From assembly GCA_013397075.1 (NCBI GenBank), contig VWZS01003937.1, positions 1,243,980-1,307,979 on the forward strand: DNA of 64,000 bases. Direction: 5' to 3'. A model generated the notes under the pieces. It was given only the letters and a program-made list of their open reading frames with translations. It did no database searches and was not told where the DNA came from. This document shows, in pieces, positions 13,022-26,477 of this stretch. Both the position numbers and the translations under genes were made by a program. The stretch is from Rhabdornis inornatus. Lineage: Eukaryota > Chordata > Aves > Passeriformes > Rhabdornithidae. Every line of letters begins with the position of its first letter. The stretch's first letter is position 1.

Positions 13022-13937
13022 TAATAACTAAAAAGGTTTGCTTCTTCTCCAGAAATGCTAAAACCGTATAACTGATTAAAAATATTTAGAATATGCAATG
13101 TGTAACCAAGCTGTGTGAATCACTGCTATTTTAAAAATCAGCCTAACAAGGTTAAGCTTGAAATTAGAAGTTCATCTAAGTTTCACAATCTAGACTGGCA
13201 ATTCAATGAACGAGTCTAGGAAAAATCCTCTCCCATGAGCAGTTGACTTTGCTGAGATTTCTTGCAGATTCTTCCAAACTTTCTAAGAGCGGACTCTCTG
13301 AAACGCAGGGCAAGACCACCAGACAGGCTTATCTGCTATGGCCTCTTCTATGTTCCTAGCAACCCCAACTTTGAAAAAATTGTTGAGCGAAGGGGGGGAT
13401 GCATGTTTTAACCAGAGCTTTTCACGTGAAGAAGAAATTTAGCAAAACAGAAGACAAATAACAGCTTCAGAACAAAGCCCAACGAACAGAGTGCCTTCCC
13501 AAAGCGGTAACTGGCTGAAACAGTTGTTTTAACTTGTTCTGTGTGATAAAACAGTACCTAAGAGTAGGAAGCAATCTAAAAATACTAATTTTTCTCTGTT
13601 AGCAATAGCATTTTTGTAAAACACTAAAATACTGTCAGAAAGTAAAGATTAAAGCATGGAGCATAAATGTAGTGGTTGCCAAATGTCTCTGTCCAATATC
13701 GTTAGAAACTCTGAAACATGCCTATCACAAATGAATTCTGGACACTGCTTTTCTGCTTTACTGTTGTGCTCCTTACCCCAGTCATCAGTTTTCCTTTGCA
13801 AGCTCCATGAATCACAAAACCAAATGCACTCTGAATCACCCCAACACTCATCAAAAAGGTAATTCCCCAAGCAACAATTTGCCTGATGTGGTGACAAGGA
13901 GCTGCGTGTTACCACCACACAGTTTTGGTCACCAAGG

Positions 13938-13955
13938 CCAGCTGAGCTCAGCTGG
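13938..13955. repeat. 18-bp perfect palindrome with two E-box cores
   Basis: CCAGCTGAGCTCAGCTGG reads identically on both strands and contains two CAGCTG E-box motifs, at 13939-13944 and 13949-13954. It could be a basic helix-loop-helix factor binding site, but this is inference from the motif only. Confidence 0.6.
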
Positions 13956-16859
13956 GAAAAATATTCCACCTTTTAAAAAGTTTAATTCTTTCCTCCCTTG
14001 ATTTTTTTTTCCTAAGTCAATGTGTTTGCAAAAACAAATGTACAAGAAAGAAACAAACAAACAAAAAAGAGACAAAACCAAACAAAGTTATTTTAAAGCT
14101 GTCTGGAATAAAAAAAAAGTGTAAACATGAAACTAAAGGTGACTTATGCATATAGACATACAAAGACGCCCCAAATCTCTTGAAATACTAGATTTTTTTG
14201 ACCCCATCTTCGTGTTCAAGAATCTGCACTTTATACTCAGACTGGGAGATATTTTTGGGACAACTTGATACAACTAAACATAGACAGCATCTTTTTTTTA
14301 TCTGTTCCACAAATTGAATCAGGTTTAAAATGAGAATTAAAGAAAAAAAAATTACTTTCTCTCCCAGTAGAGGAGTCTCTCTCTGAGGTGTGAATGGACT
14401 AAGGAAACATACTCTGAGGGCAGAGAAGGTACTCCTGGGTTGGGGATAGCACTCTGCTCCAAAATTAGGTCTCCCTCTGACAGCCCATCTTCCACCCCAC
14501 AGGTCAAGGAATTCCTCTCTCCTGCCCATCCTCCTCACTCAGTCTCTCAGATGGTATATCCTGCTGGTACCCTGCTCTCTCATCCTGCTCTTTGCTAACA
14601 GGAGGACCATCATGTTCCAGCTAGTTATCCCAACTGCTAGCAATTGCTTTTCCCTCTCCCTTAATAAAGGCCTGCAATGATGAGGCGAAACTGATGACCC
14701 AAATTTGCGCTGCCTACTCCTGATTCTTCATGCAGGCAGACAGGCATTGCCACTACCAGGAAACAAGAGTTATTGCTCAGCAACAGGTGATGGAAGTTCT
14801 TACACCGCTTTTTGTTAATGTTAGATATCTTTTAGGCATGTCTGCCCTCCATTTCTGCAGTGTGAGTGTCACTGAAATAATTTTTATCTACTTATCTTTC
14901 AAGTCTTTGTACATGGAGCTTTTCCTTCTTGTCTTTCTGAGCTGTCCCCTTGACATATTTTGCATGTTTGAGTTACTAGGAGCTGGTACCTTGTTTCATT
15001 TTAACATCTTTATGACTGTGCATGAATCATGGCTGCAATGCTGAGTACAATGAAGGACTCTCCAGAAAGGTCTTACATGAATCCTGTTCCCTGTAAAAAA
15101 CATCATCCTTTCTCACTGTGCTATCACTAGACCAAGGCCTCAGTCTCCACGGGTTTGAGGTGAGCACTGGCCCTAGGAAGAAGATTCAGTCCCCTCCAGA
15201 CTCACCCAAACGTGTCAGGGTGGCAAGCTCTGCACCTTCACCGGCATTCAGCCCCCAAGGGGGTTCCAAGTGCTCTCCATTCCCCCACTCTCAGCCAATG
15301 CCAAACTCCTTCCTTTTACTTTCCAGGGTCTCTTTACAAACATATCCCCTTCCCACTAGCCCATCCTCCTCCTCCTCGTCTCACTGTCTCCATCTGCTCA
15401 GCCTGGCCCTCCCCCATCTCTATTCACTCCCTCCCTTCATCCCCTTTGTGTTCCCCTCACATGCCTGCTTTCAAGATCTTTTCATGCTGTCTATGCCTGA
15501 ATTTCTCTTCTTAAACCCCATCTGGCATGCATTCACTCTTTCTTCCTCCCACCTTACTCCGCTCCACAAAATTAACTTCAATGAAACTTAAACAGTGGCC
15601 TCTGCCACATTCAAAAAAAATGCCTTAAAACTTATTCATGTTAATCTGGAAAACTCACTAGTATCAGTCATCTGAGTAAGTTTTTTCAATAAACATGCCA
15701 GTCTCGCCTCCGTTCCTTTTCTCCCCTCTTCCTTCTCACCCCCTTCCATGTTGCCCTCCTCACTTGTTTGTTCTCCTTTTAACTTGGGCTGGAAGCTTTT
15801 CAGGGCATCTTTATCTCCATCAGAAAGTGCTGTGCATGTTGATACAAGGAAGGATTGAGATGAATGGAACAAAAACATCCTGCTAACTTCAGACACTACT
15901 GAGGATCCTACAGCTAAGCTGTGTTAGTAAACACCAGCCAGAAAGGGTGAGTTGACAAATTATTTAAAACTGGTGTTTTGCTCTCCCAGCTAAAGGCAGC
16001 AGAATCCACCAGGAACTTTGAGCAAGCAGAGAGGGAAGACATAGAGGCCAGGGACAAGAATGAGAGGCAGGGACAGCTCCTGACCAACTGTGAATGGGGA
16101 AGGAACCAAAAGTCTTGGTTCTGCCTATTTCTTCAGCAGTCCCCAATGGCAAATTGAAACCATGCAATTAACGCATAGCAGCAGCAACACAATACCCTAG
16201 CATCAAACACAAAAAGCAGCACGTGCTTGCACGCTGACAGGGAATACTGAATTAGTATTTTCAGTAACAATAAAGGAAGAGCAAAAAGATATCAAAGCAA
16301 CTTCCTTTGCAGGGTAGAGCATGAAAATCAGCACAAAACTAGAGTGGAATGGATATCTCAGGAGGCTGCTAATAACAAGACCATTTCACCTTGAGACTGA
16401 CCAGATGAACAATTGAGTTACTAATATCTTAAGACTCAATAGAGCGCTCCTCACCCCTGAAGCAAAGGTTTCTTATTTCATGTGCAGGGAGATGTTTCTG
16501 CCAAGCACAGCTCAAACCTTTCTCTGAGCTTTGATGGCTTTCTGGTTGACTGGCAGGGCATTAATGGTTACAAGTAATTTATATGAAAGGGGGGCAACCA
16601 CACTTTGAAAATACATCTTTGGGATGAAAAATTATTAGCAAGCCTTCTTGGTAGTTTCAGTGGGAAAAACACTAGGCTAAACTGCTTGCAGATTTAACTC
16701 TGTGTTTTCATTTGGAAGAGTCCTTCTAGCTAGAGCAGAAGAAAACATGACACTGCTTCTGAGCCTAAATAACAGTCCAGGCCTGCCACTCTCCAAGCTA
16801 TTGGTGAGACGCAGATGAGTTCCCACGAAAGGTGTGACTTCAGCATCCCAAAACAGACC

Positions 16860-18415
16860 CCCTGTAATCCAGGAGGAAGTAGCTAGTGACCTGCTGGGCT
16901 ATTTAGACACTCGCAAGTCTAAGACCAGATAGTATTCAGCCAAGGAAGCCTATGGGAGAGCTTGGTAAGTTGCTGTCCATCATTTACCATCAGTTCCTGG
17001 CTAACCAGGAAGATCTCAGACAACTGGAGTTGGCCAATGTGATGCCCATCCACAGGCAGGGCTGTAAGGAGGATCCAGGGAACCACGGGCCTCTCAGCCT
17101 GACCCCAGTGCCTGCCAAGCCTATGGAACAGATCATCTTGAATGCGTTCACGTGGCATATTCAGGATAAATAAGGGATCAGGCCCAGCCATCACAGAGGT
17201 GGGAAAGGCAGGTCCTGCCTGACCAACCTGATCTCCCTTTTATGACCAGAAGACTCACCTAGAGCCTGTGGATGTTGTCTACTCGGACTTCAGCAGATTT
17301 TGATACTGTCTTCCATGGCACTCTCCTGGAAAACCTGGTAGCCCATGGCTTGGACAAGTCCACTCTTTGCTGGGTTAAGAACTGGCTGGACGGACAGGAC
17401 CAGAGAGTGGAGGTGAATGGTGTCACATCCAATTGTCGGATTGGACATTAGTGGTGGTCTCCAGGGCTCAGTATTGGGCCTCAGTCCTATACTTATTAAA
17501 GATCTAGACAAGGACATCAAGTACATTCCCAGTAAATTCTCAGCCAAAACCAAGTTGGGTGGGGTGTTGATCTGCTTTAGGGTAAGTATGATCTGCAGAA
17601 GGATCTGGATTGCTGGGCTGAAGCCAAAGGTACGAGGTTCAATAAAGCCAAGTGACAGGTCCTACACTTTGGCCACAACAATCCCATGCAGCACTACAGG
17701 AAAGGGCAAGTGTGGTTGGAAAGGGCCTGGTGGAAAAGGACCAGGAAATGCTGGTCAACAGCCAGCTAAACACGAGCCAGCATGTGCCCAGGCAGCCAAG
17801 AATGGCATCCTGGCCTGTACCAGCAAGAGTGTGGCCAGCAGAAGCAGGGATGTCATTGTGCCCCTGTACTTGGCACTGATGAGTGCCTAGTCCTATCTAG
17901 TTTGTCACACCTCAGGTTCTGTGTACAGTTCCGGGGCCCTTACTTCAGGAGGACAAGGAGGTGCTGAAGCAAGAGAAGGGCAAAGGAGCTGGTGAAGAGC
18001 TCTAGAGAGTGTCATATGAGGAACGGCTGAGAGAGCTGGGATTGTTTAGCCTGGACAAAAGGAGGCTTGGAGGGACACTATCACTATCTACAGCTGCCTG
18101 AAAGGAAGTCATAGCCAGGGAGGTTTGGCATCTTCTCTCAGGCAACCAGTGACAGGATGAGAGTACATAGGTCTCAAGCTGTGCCAGGAGAGGTTCAGGT
18201 TGTATGTCAGGAGGAATTTCTTCATGGAAGTGGTTATTAAACATTGAAATGGGCTGCCCAGCAAGGTCATGGAGTCCCCATCCCTGGAGGTGTTCAACAA
18301 ATAAATGAACGTGGCACTTAGTGCCATGGTCTAGTTCACAAGATGGTGATCTGTCAAAGGTTGGACTCAATGATTTCAGAGATCTTTTCCAACCTAAATA
18401 AAGTGATTCTGTAAT
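16860..18415 (+). mobile_element. CR1 non-LTR retrotransposon, 5'-truncated, decayed ORF2 (reverse transcriptase) plus 3' end
   Basis: The translation around 16952-17173 carries the CR1 reverse-transcriptase signature (LANVMPIH, KEDPGNHGPLSLTP, EQIILNAFT). The similarity continues past the stop at 17171 through NWLDG near 17385-17399 and DLDKDIKYIPSKF near 17500-17540, then NGILAC near 17800 and the C-terminal part near 18010-18300. It ends in a CR1-type tail at about 18400-18412 (GATTCTGTAATCT). CR1 elements copy themselves through RNA using an ORF2 protein with endonuclease and reverse-transcriptase domains. The endonuclease part is missing here, the usual result of 5' truncation. In-frame stops and shifts are visible, and the metal-binding Asp pair of the RT core is lost at about 17537-17548 (FSAK where the family has FADD). 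The copy is dead. Confidence 0.95.
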
Positions 18416-20017
18416 CTTACTGGCATTTTCATGGTCCAGAATTTCTATCATAAAGAAAAACCACAACCTTCCATCTGAAAATAAATTTAACTTCTGATTG
18501 ATTATCACTAGCCATTACCGTGAGAGGAATCTCAAGACTCCTCCTCCCAGTTTATTGACCTTTAGTTACTAACTGGTTGTCAAGAACGGGATTTCTTTTT
18601 TTCATGGAGAAGTTTTAAGAGAAGGTGTAATTAATCAAAGCATCTGACTGCAAGAAAGTGCTAACACCCACGAAGGCTAATTTTTAAGGACTTGTAAAGC
18701 CTTATGCGGCTTTCTAATAGTACTATCAAATCTATTTCATCAACAATTCTTCCCTGAGTTTTTATCTCTGCTAAACCAGAAGAACCCAGAGACAGCCCTG
18801 GAGTATGAGAGAGTGATAAGAGCAGACTGTTCAGCAACCACTATACATTTCCTAAAAAATCACCAGAATTCTACTAAATTTTTTACTCTCTTCCATTAAG
18901 AAGAGCATTGAGTTGTATCACTATGAAGTAGCAGTTGCCTGAACCCAGTTTTATTTTTTTTTTAACTTCATTTAGACTATGTATTTACCAGTTTACTTGT
19001 CAGTGCTTTGAAGGAGGGACAATGTACTGTTATTCATTCAAGCACGACAACAAACTAGCACAACAGACCTCTGTTCTGGGTTAGTCCAAGGTAATTCTGT
19101 AAAACAAAACAGCAGGTAGTCAGTACACGGGACAGAAGCTAAGTACCTTGAAAAAAATTTCAATTGACTTTTCTTCACTGTAGTTTAGGAGCAACTTCTG
19201 CCCTATGTAAATAGTAGCACAGTCTTCTCCTCCCAGTGTTTACAGTGCCATAGTGACAGGACCTTGGCACAAGGTTTTTTTGTCAGGAGAATACTAGGCT
19301 GCTCACTGAGCCTCCATGCACGTACATGCAGTGTGTACTGATGTCAGGGAACAGGAGTGATTAATGAAAACCTGATCTAAAACACCTTGCTACTTTACAA
19401 TAACAGTCCAAAATGTTGCAGCCATAACACAGCGTTAAGATGTGGTTGATTTAGCCACTGCTGTGACAAACTAAATTTTCTTTTGGTGCTTTTTAACAAG
19501 AGGGAAGGAAATGCCTCAAATTGCTCAGCAATGATTCCTTTGGGCAATTAGGAACGACACCAACAGGCTAGAGGAAGGTTTGCCCAGAAAAAATGAAGGG
19601 CACAGGCCAGAAAGCAACAACAGCAGACCCTTGGAGGTTTCAAAGTAACATGAAGGATACCCAGAGGCAAGACTGGGAACATCTTAAATCAGGGAAAACA
19701 GCAGTAGCTGCATGAAACCCATGCTGTTTTCTGTTTTCAGGTTTACAAAAGCTTCTGCAAATGAGTGAGCCATGTGAAAATCTTAAAAGGTTACAGATAA
19801 GACACGGAGTAAACTCAGCTGTATCTGTGTCACAACCAGCAATATGCTGCATTCCTAACGAGAAGATCCTGGATACAGTTTGGAAGGGACTCAACCTGAC
19901 AGGCTCAAAGCCAACACAATCTGTGGGTGGGTGCTGGATACTTGCCTTGAAATTCTCTCCTTGCCAGCAAACCTATGGAGTAACAATAGCATCAGTTTTG
20001 GAGGGAGATTTCCTAGT

Positions 20018-20125
20018 GTTTAAAGCTAGAAGAGACCACAAGTTGATCTACTGCAGCCTCCTGCCGTTAAATTTCACTACTGCCCTTTCTATTGAGAATA
20101 ATGACTTCCATTATAATAAAGCAAT
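20018..20125 (+). mobile_element. Probable ancient CR1-lineage remnant
   Basis: The segment reading GCTAGAAGAGACCACAAG, then CAGCCTCCTGC, then TTAAATTTCAC and ATTGAG resembles a degenerate interspersed repeat I recall from turtles, crocodilians and birds, in which a 'tagaagggaccac...' block is followed by 'cctcctg...' and 'ttaaatttcac'. Assignment to a CR1-related family is from memory of that pattern and is uncertain. The copy is strongly diverged, consistent with great age. Confidence 0.4.
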
Positions 20126-23100
20126 TGATTCTTCAGTCAACCAAGCTGTCTGCATGCTCCAAGACTACAAGCAGGAAGGAAGACAGAACCCAAATCTTTG
20201 CAACCACAGGTGTGGTACAACCACACATTCCTTGTAGGTGATCCACATACCTATCCTAAGAGAAAATCAAGTAGATTTCCGGGTCTCAGCCAAGTGACCA
20301 GGAGAATAATTTTTTCCCCTGGCAGATCCAAATGGGATCAACAGTCTCAGTTAAAATGAGAACTCCCTCTACTATCTACCCTATGACATCTCTCATCTAC
20401 AACATTTTCCTGTCCTTTACAAGTGAAAAAAAGGTGAAAACCACTCCCAGTATGCATAAATAGCATTCCTAACCCCTGTGGGCAGCCAGATGAAGCCCCA
20501 GAGGATGAGACTTTATTTTAACATCAGGATGTCTTCCAGAAAGGAAATGGGGGAAAACAACAGGATGGAAAGATGAAGTACAAAAATATGGCACTGTCTT
20601 AACTGAAAATAAACCTGCCACTTTGTGCCTCCAGTACACTGTATGGGAAACTTACACAGTAGGCATTTTTGAAGATCACACTCAGAGGTAAAATCACATC
20701 ATAAACTCCCAGTCTCTTCTAACCTTGCTTACCCTTCAAAAAGCAGCAGCAGAAGGAATTTCTGTCGAAGTTAAAAGAAGGTAGACTAAGCCCACTGACA
20801 TGATAGCATGAGAAATAAATGTAACAGAAACCCGAAAAATGAGAGAACAAACTAGGTTCACTGAGAAATAACAAAGCGAGTATTAATTTGAAAGTGGAAG
20901 AGTGAGCTACTTTATTCTGTGTGTGAGGAAATAAATATTAACAATGAGATAACATTTTCAGGTGAACTAACGAGTGGAAGGAGCAAAAAAATAAGTCACG
21001 AAAGAGAGGTAAGCAAGCATATTTTAGGGACAGAGGGAGATCAAGCATTATGCCAGCATGAGTTACCTAGAGATGAAACATGAAAAACATGACTCATTCA
21101 TCATTTGTGGAAGTATTTTCAAGTATTTGGAAACAGACACCATAGTTCCAGCATTTAGCAAATAAAGATTCTGAAAGATAGGTTGACATTATCTTTCTAA
21201 AAGACTAACACCTACATTTTTTGAAACCCTCTGAGATATTTATGAGTAGCCAGGGGGTGCACTTGGAATTGTGAAATTTAATTAGTGAGTCACTACAGAA
21301 TTATGAAGCATAAATCAGGTCAAGTTCATTTTTATGCAGTAGCTCTTAGTCTTGATTCAGGCGAGGAACCAAGAGACCCGACCTAACAGACCTTCAGGGA
21401 TATTTACTTTTTAATCAGGTTCCATGTGAACTGGATTGCCAAACAATTCACTTCATTCATGGGCAGCATTTTTAAGAAACGAGCCTGATTCTGTAGCTGG
21501 CATGTTAAAAAGCCCATCAGTTATCACCACTAGGAAAGCTTTTTATATTAAAAAAAAAATGGGAGCATAGAGGCAGATACCTAAATCTGGAGGGTTGTAC
21601 CCTGCCCTGGAGCTGATGAGGAGCAGACCACCAACAGGGCTCTATCCTCACCATTCATTGATGATTTACATCAAATACTAGAACTTCACCATCCCTGGCA
21701 CTGTACTTTCCAGGCAAGGCTCCCCTGGCACTTTCCAAAGGCAGCTATTACACACAGACAACCAGAACTGGGAAAGGCTTGGCCATTCTTCTCAAGTCAC
21801 ACAGCACAAGTCCAGATTTGTGCCGGAGAAGCAGTCATGGTTTCCCCAGTGGGAATGATGAGAATAAACTATCAGTGGATTTCAAAGATATGCTTGCTTC
21901 TATCAAGGTCATGCTGAGTTCTGTTGCTAGTATCATTCTTACTACTGTAGTGGCAGGATTTTTTCCTCAAATCCCTCCTCTGTTTCTAGTGCCTTTCATT
22001 GTGAAAAAAACCCATGTGGTCATGGTCTTATCACAAATACTCTGTGCCCATATTCCCTGTGCCCATCAATCTTTTTACCTCCCTCTACCATTCTATCCCT
22101 GACCTGATGATTTTGGCAGGTTCTGTCTCCCATTCTCTGCTCAGAGCAGAACAGCATTAAAGAAGGCTAGCAGCTACTTGATCATAACAAGCACACCATG
22201 CTTTAGAAACTCAAGCAATTGCAAGAGTAATGTGGAAGTAGCATCTAATCACAGTGTGCTGTGGTTATCTGGCATCAAAAATGGTGGGATATGAAATATC
22301 TGATCAAGGCAAGGATTATTTCAGCTTTTCATATGTGTCCATTTGAACCTTTTGTGAAGTACAGAAATTCAGAATGAAGTAACTGTCCTCAAAATCATAG
22401 CTCTTCAGTTTCTTCATCTAATGGAGCAGATGGTGGTTTCTATATGATTATTTATTCCTCTTTTTTCTTTTGTCCAAAAACACATAAAAATTTCTCTTAT
22501 TTTATTGTCCTAAAGCCATCATAATAGTGCGTGAGCTGCAGTCTAAAAATTAATCACTCAAGTTTTAAAATCATGTTAAACTTCATGATCCAAAGGAATT
22601 TGTCAAAAGCATAAGGCAGGGATATTGATATAGAAACTGAGTAAAATTCTATCAAAATCAAAAACCATCCAAACCCAAGAAAATACTGTTATTTTACACT
22701 AAACTGCAAATAATTAAAGCTGATGTCTCTAACTGAATAGCAGCAAGTATTTATACAAAACCTGGAGGTCAATATAGTGTGCACCAAGAAGGTACTTGCT
22801 GGAATTTAAAAGGCAAAATACCATCCTTGTGGATTTAACAACTTTTGTGTCATTCTATCACCCAGTCCAGCCCTAGTCACTGGGTTATTTCACAGGGCAG
22901 AGTTTCTGTGATTGCTCTTCCAAAGATGCTCTAGACAACTTGATTTTCTGTTGATGACTATTTTACTTTCTGTCTACAAGACAATACCATGGGGCTCCTG
23001 TGTTTGGCTTTGCAAGGTTAAAGGAAACATTTTTAAGTTTTTTAACCTACTTTTAAGCCCTTCCTCCTGGAAATGAAGACTTGAAAATAGTTTGCTTCAG

Positions 23101-26100
23101 ACTAGTTTTGCAATCCAAGGTTATACATTAAACTCAACAAGTAAATACTAGGCCCCAAGTAAGTTGGTACTGTCATCTTAAGTCTTTGTAACCACTTCTC
23201 TCAAAAGAATGAGAAAATTATAAGCCATAGTCCCAAATTAGAAGGTAGATTCCACACATCTCAAAAAGAACACCATTCAAAAGCAACTTCTGCAAAGAAT
23301 CCCCAAGGTATTTGCATGTGCAATCAGTAGGAGGTATCAGAATTATCTCAAAACTATTAAACAAATTGAAACAAATCACTTGAGAACCCCTGTGTTTAAT
23401 GAAGACCTGTGGGGAGAGTGTGTTCTATATTTTCAGTTCCTCTGAATATTTTTGTTGCAGTGAAAAGAACTAAAGGATGTACGTCGCAGTTCAGCCTACA
23501 GTGCACAAGCCCATTCAAAGATGGTATTCCCAGAGAGATATGTAAAAGGTGCTCTACATTCCCCAAACTCTTCTTAGGACTCATCCTTACCATCTTGTTA
23601 AGAGTGGTGGGGAAAAATACTACCCAAGATACTGGTTGACCAAACACACACTCACAGGTGAAACAGCAGGTAGTAGCTTAGGTAAAGGCAATGTATTCTG
23701 AATTTGTAAAGTCACAAGGGGTTATCTTGTCTCCATCAGGACAGAAACTCAACAGTGAGCCAATGCCAGCAACACAGGCACAGACAATAATAAGGATACT
23801 GCTATACTGCCTTATACTGCAGACCTCCTCTTTGTAGGAGCTGTGCAGCCTAGATCTGGTGAATTCAGGAGCAGCACACACTTGACCACCTTCTGACTGC
23901 CAGCTCTAAGCTTGGGAGAGGAAGCTTAGAGCATGTTTTCCAGTTTTATTCCAGTGTGTATTTATTTAGCTAGTATTTCCATTTCCCCTACACCATCATT
24001 AGGTGGTTTCCTCAGCTTCATCAGGTAAAGAGATCATGTTGTTAAGAGTGGCAGGCAGGTAACTTTCATGAGCAATTCATGGGAAAGTGGCTTCAAAGGC
24101 AGAGAACTGAGAAGACAGGTTTGATACCTCAGGCCTCAAACTGAATCCATTAATGACTCTGCAAGAGGCTTTCAGCATGATTTAATCCCTCTACTGACAC
24201 CCTTTACAGCCCAGCTAATGTACTTCCCAGCCTTGGGAGGACAATGTCAGGATTAAGCCTTTAGTGCTAGAGATACTCAGATTTGGCATTGATGGGGAGC
24301 TTTAGCAACTTCCATGAGTGACAGTGGGCAGTACAGTACATCTCTTTACAGGTATGATATTAATAAAAAGCAAAATAAAACTCATTATCCCTTTGCATCC
24401 GTTCTGAATCTTAAGTGATTGATTCCGGATTCCCATAATTTCAGTATACAGAGTCTAAACATGTTCCATGCAGTTCAGTAGTTATAAAAGTATAATCATT
24501 AAACACCAGCAGCAAATACTGCAACAAGGACTGAAAAAAGAACCCTCAGAAATCTGAGCTTGCCCATAAAAATGGTAAACATCTCACCCTACTACTCCCC
24601 CCCCTCCGGTCTGAAAATTTCTGGACTTTGTTCTCCCTTTCCAAACTGAATTAAATTGCAAGTGACCTTACTATTTTCTGCACTCTTAACCTTTAATGAT
24701 ATTTCCCCTCGGCTGGCAATACTTGGATCAGAGTCCCAGCAGCATATCCCACTAAACCAGACAAGTAATGACACCACATCTCCTATTTTGAGAGGATGGT
24801 GAGGGCAGTGGGGTAACAGGGCTGCACACCCCAGTGCTCATCACTTCCCTGCTTCCTGGCACACAACAGATGCAGCCGGCAGAATGCCATCTGCCAGGTC
24901 CCTGCAGCGCCAGCCCCTCCCGCTCCCTCCCTGAGACACCAGCATCTTGGAAGGAGCCAGTGCTTGCTCTTTTCATCACAGCTAGCTTTCATACCCAGCA
25001 AGTCTCCTTTCATGAGCAACTCTGCTTTGGCTTAGTGTCTGGCTCAGAGGAACAGCAAGTTTGGCGACACTTGTTGCTTTTGTTTCTTGAAACGAGTAAC
25101 TATTTAGGTTAACGCACTGCCACTTTTTCCAAACAGTTAAATAAAAGTGAGATATTAAAATATAGTGACTCACCACCTCATAGAATCACTCTACAGAGAA
25201 GAAAGTGACAATGCTGAGCTTTGAGAGTTTTGAGTCTTAGACTTCCAGTTAAAGAAGAAAGTTAAATAGTGTCTGGTTCGATCCATTTCTTTCACTCATG
25301 TGACTGAATGTGCAGAAAGATTTTTAAGCATGTTCACGTCTTTTGTTGAGGATTTGGAATGGCTGGAGCATTAAACAGTCAGTTTTTCTCCAGCTAAGAA
25401 AAGCTCCAAACAAAAACTCCAAAGATAGCCAACAAGACAGGAAGCAGTTTTTGGTGGCCCTCACTACCCAACACCTGACATTCAGAGGCAAGTTTTTCCT
25501 ACCTATGCACTCACTATTGGGGCAGCTCAAGCTGAAGGCTTTCTAAAACAAAGAACTTTCCAACAAAATCAAATTGTAACTATAAAGAGGAACTATAGAA
25601 ACAAGTCTTTTCAATTGAGAGATTTCCTTCTCTCTCCTTTGTTTGAAAGCTAAGTGAGCCTTATCTGCTCCCTTAAGGGGCTCTAGTATGGTTGGGCTTT
25701 TTTTGTTGCTTTTCACATATAGCTCCAAGGAAAAAGAATAAAAAAGCCTTGGAGGAGGATTTTTAATTTTTCCAAAATCTCATTAAATCAATGTTTGCAA
25801 ACTATGTGAATCAGATGACAGGGGCATAAAAAAAAATAAGAAGGAACTTATTTTCTCCATTTATTTTTTCACAACCTCTGACATGTTACACATGAATCTG
25901 AAGAGGTTCAAGTTTCTGGAGCCCCTACCTACAGATAGGGTATCTTCGAGGATAGGAGAGGATTTCCATGCTGCAGCCCATACACGTGACAGCAACTCCT
26001 GCAGACACAGCCTGCTCAGGGACATCCATCAGAGCATGCTGCCACCTGGCACTGATTGTTGGGGGACTGCTCAGCAGGTACGGTGCTGCACAGCCCACCT

Positions 26101-26457
26101 GGGGAAAAGCAAGCACTGCACAGTACTTGCCACTTGGAGTTCTAGCCAGCATGGAGAAACACAGTGTTATTATTGCTGCAGAATCCAAAATACAGATACT
26201 CATGACCTATGAACAAAATTATCCCAGGTGAAGCCAGTGCAATATCCTAGAAGGTGGGGAATGAACCACTGTCCTCATCTGAAGACAGGGAAGCAAATCC
26301 CCTGTATAAATTTCTATATATCTATCCTACTTACTGCTTTCCACCTTGAGGATACCCAGCTGACTCTAGATGACAATGTGCATTACTTGTGACTTCAGTA
26401 TAAAAACAAGAAGTTTGTGTTGCTCCTGATATCTGACTAGAAGCTTCCTATACACAT

Positions 26458-26477
26458 CCCTATATATCAATATAGGG
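26458..26477. repeat. Small AT-rich inverted repeat
   Basis: The arms CCCTATAT and ATATAGGG flank a four-base loop. It is short, and a chance occurrence is plausible in 64 kb. Confidence 0.45.

Larger units (their letters stand above)
10286..16855. other. AT-rich non-coding DNA with small microsatellites
   Basis: No gene is recognisable. Contents include short tandem repeats (10795-10812, 12208-12239, 13003-13021), an A-C rich tract near 14046-14067, an 18-bp palindrome at 13938-13955, and pyrimidine-rich DNA at about 15340-15450 and 15700-15780. The frame at 15118-15591 (plus strand, 157 codons) encodes a Ser/Pro/Leu-rich product explained by C/T-rich composition, and is not called as a gene. 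Confidence 0.6.

Noticed and set aside
15118..15591. 157-codon plus-strand frame
   Set aside because: The Ser/Pro/Leu-rich product reflects C/T-rich sequence; no domain, no splice context, and other frames are open across the same region.
25175..25200. CATAGAATCACTCTACAGAG, resembling the reverse of a CR1 tail
   Set aside because: Only about ten bases match and nothing CR1-like follows.
25265..25290. tRNA B-box-like GGTTCGATCC
   Set aside because: No A-box or cloverleaf can be built from the upstream bases.
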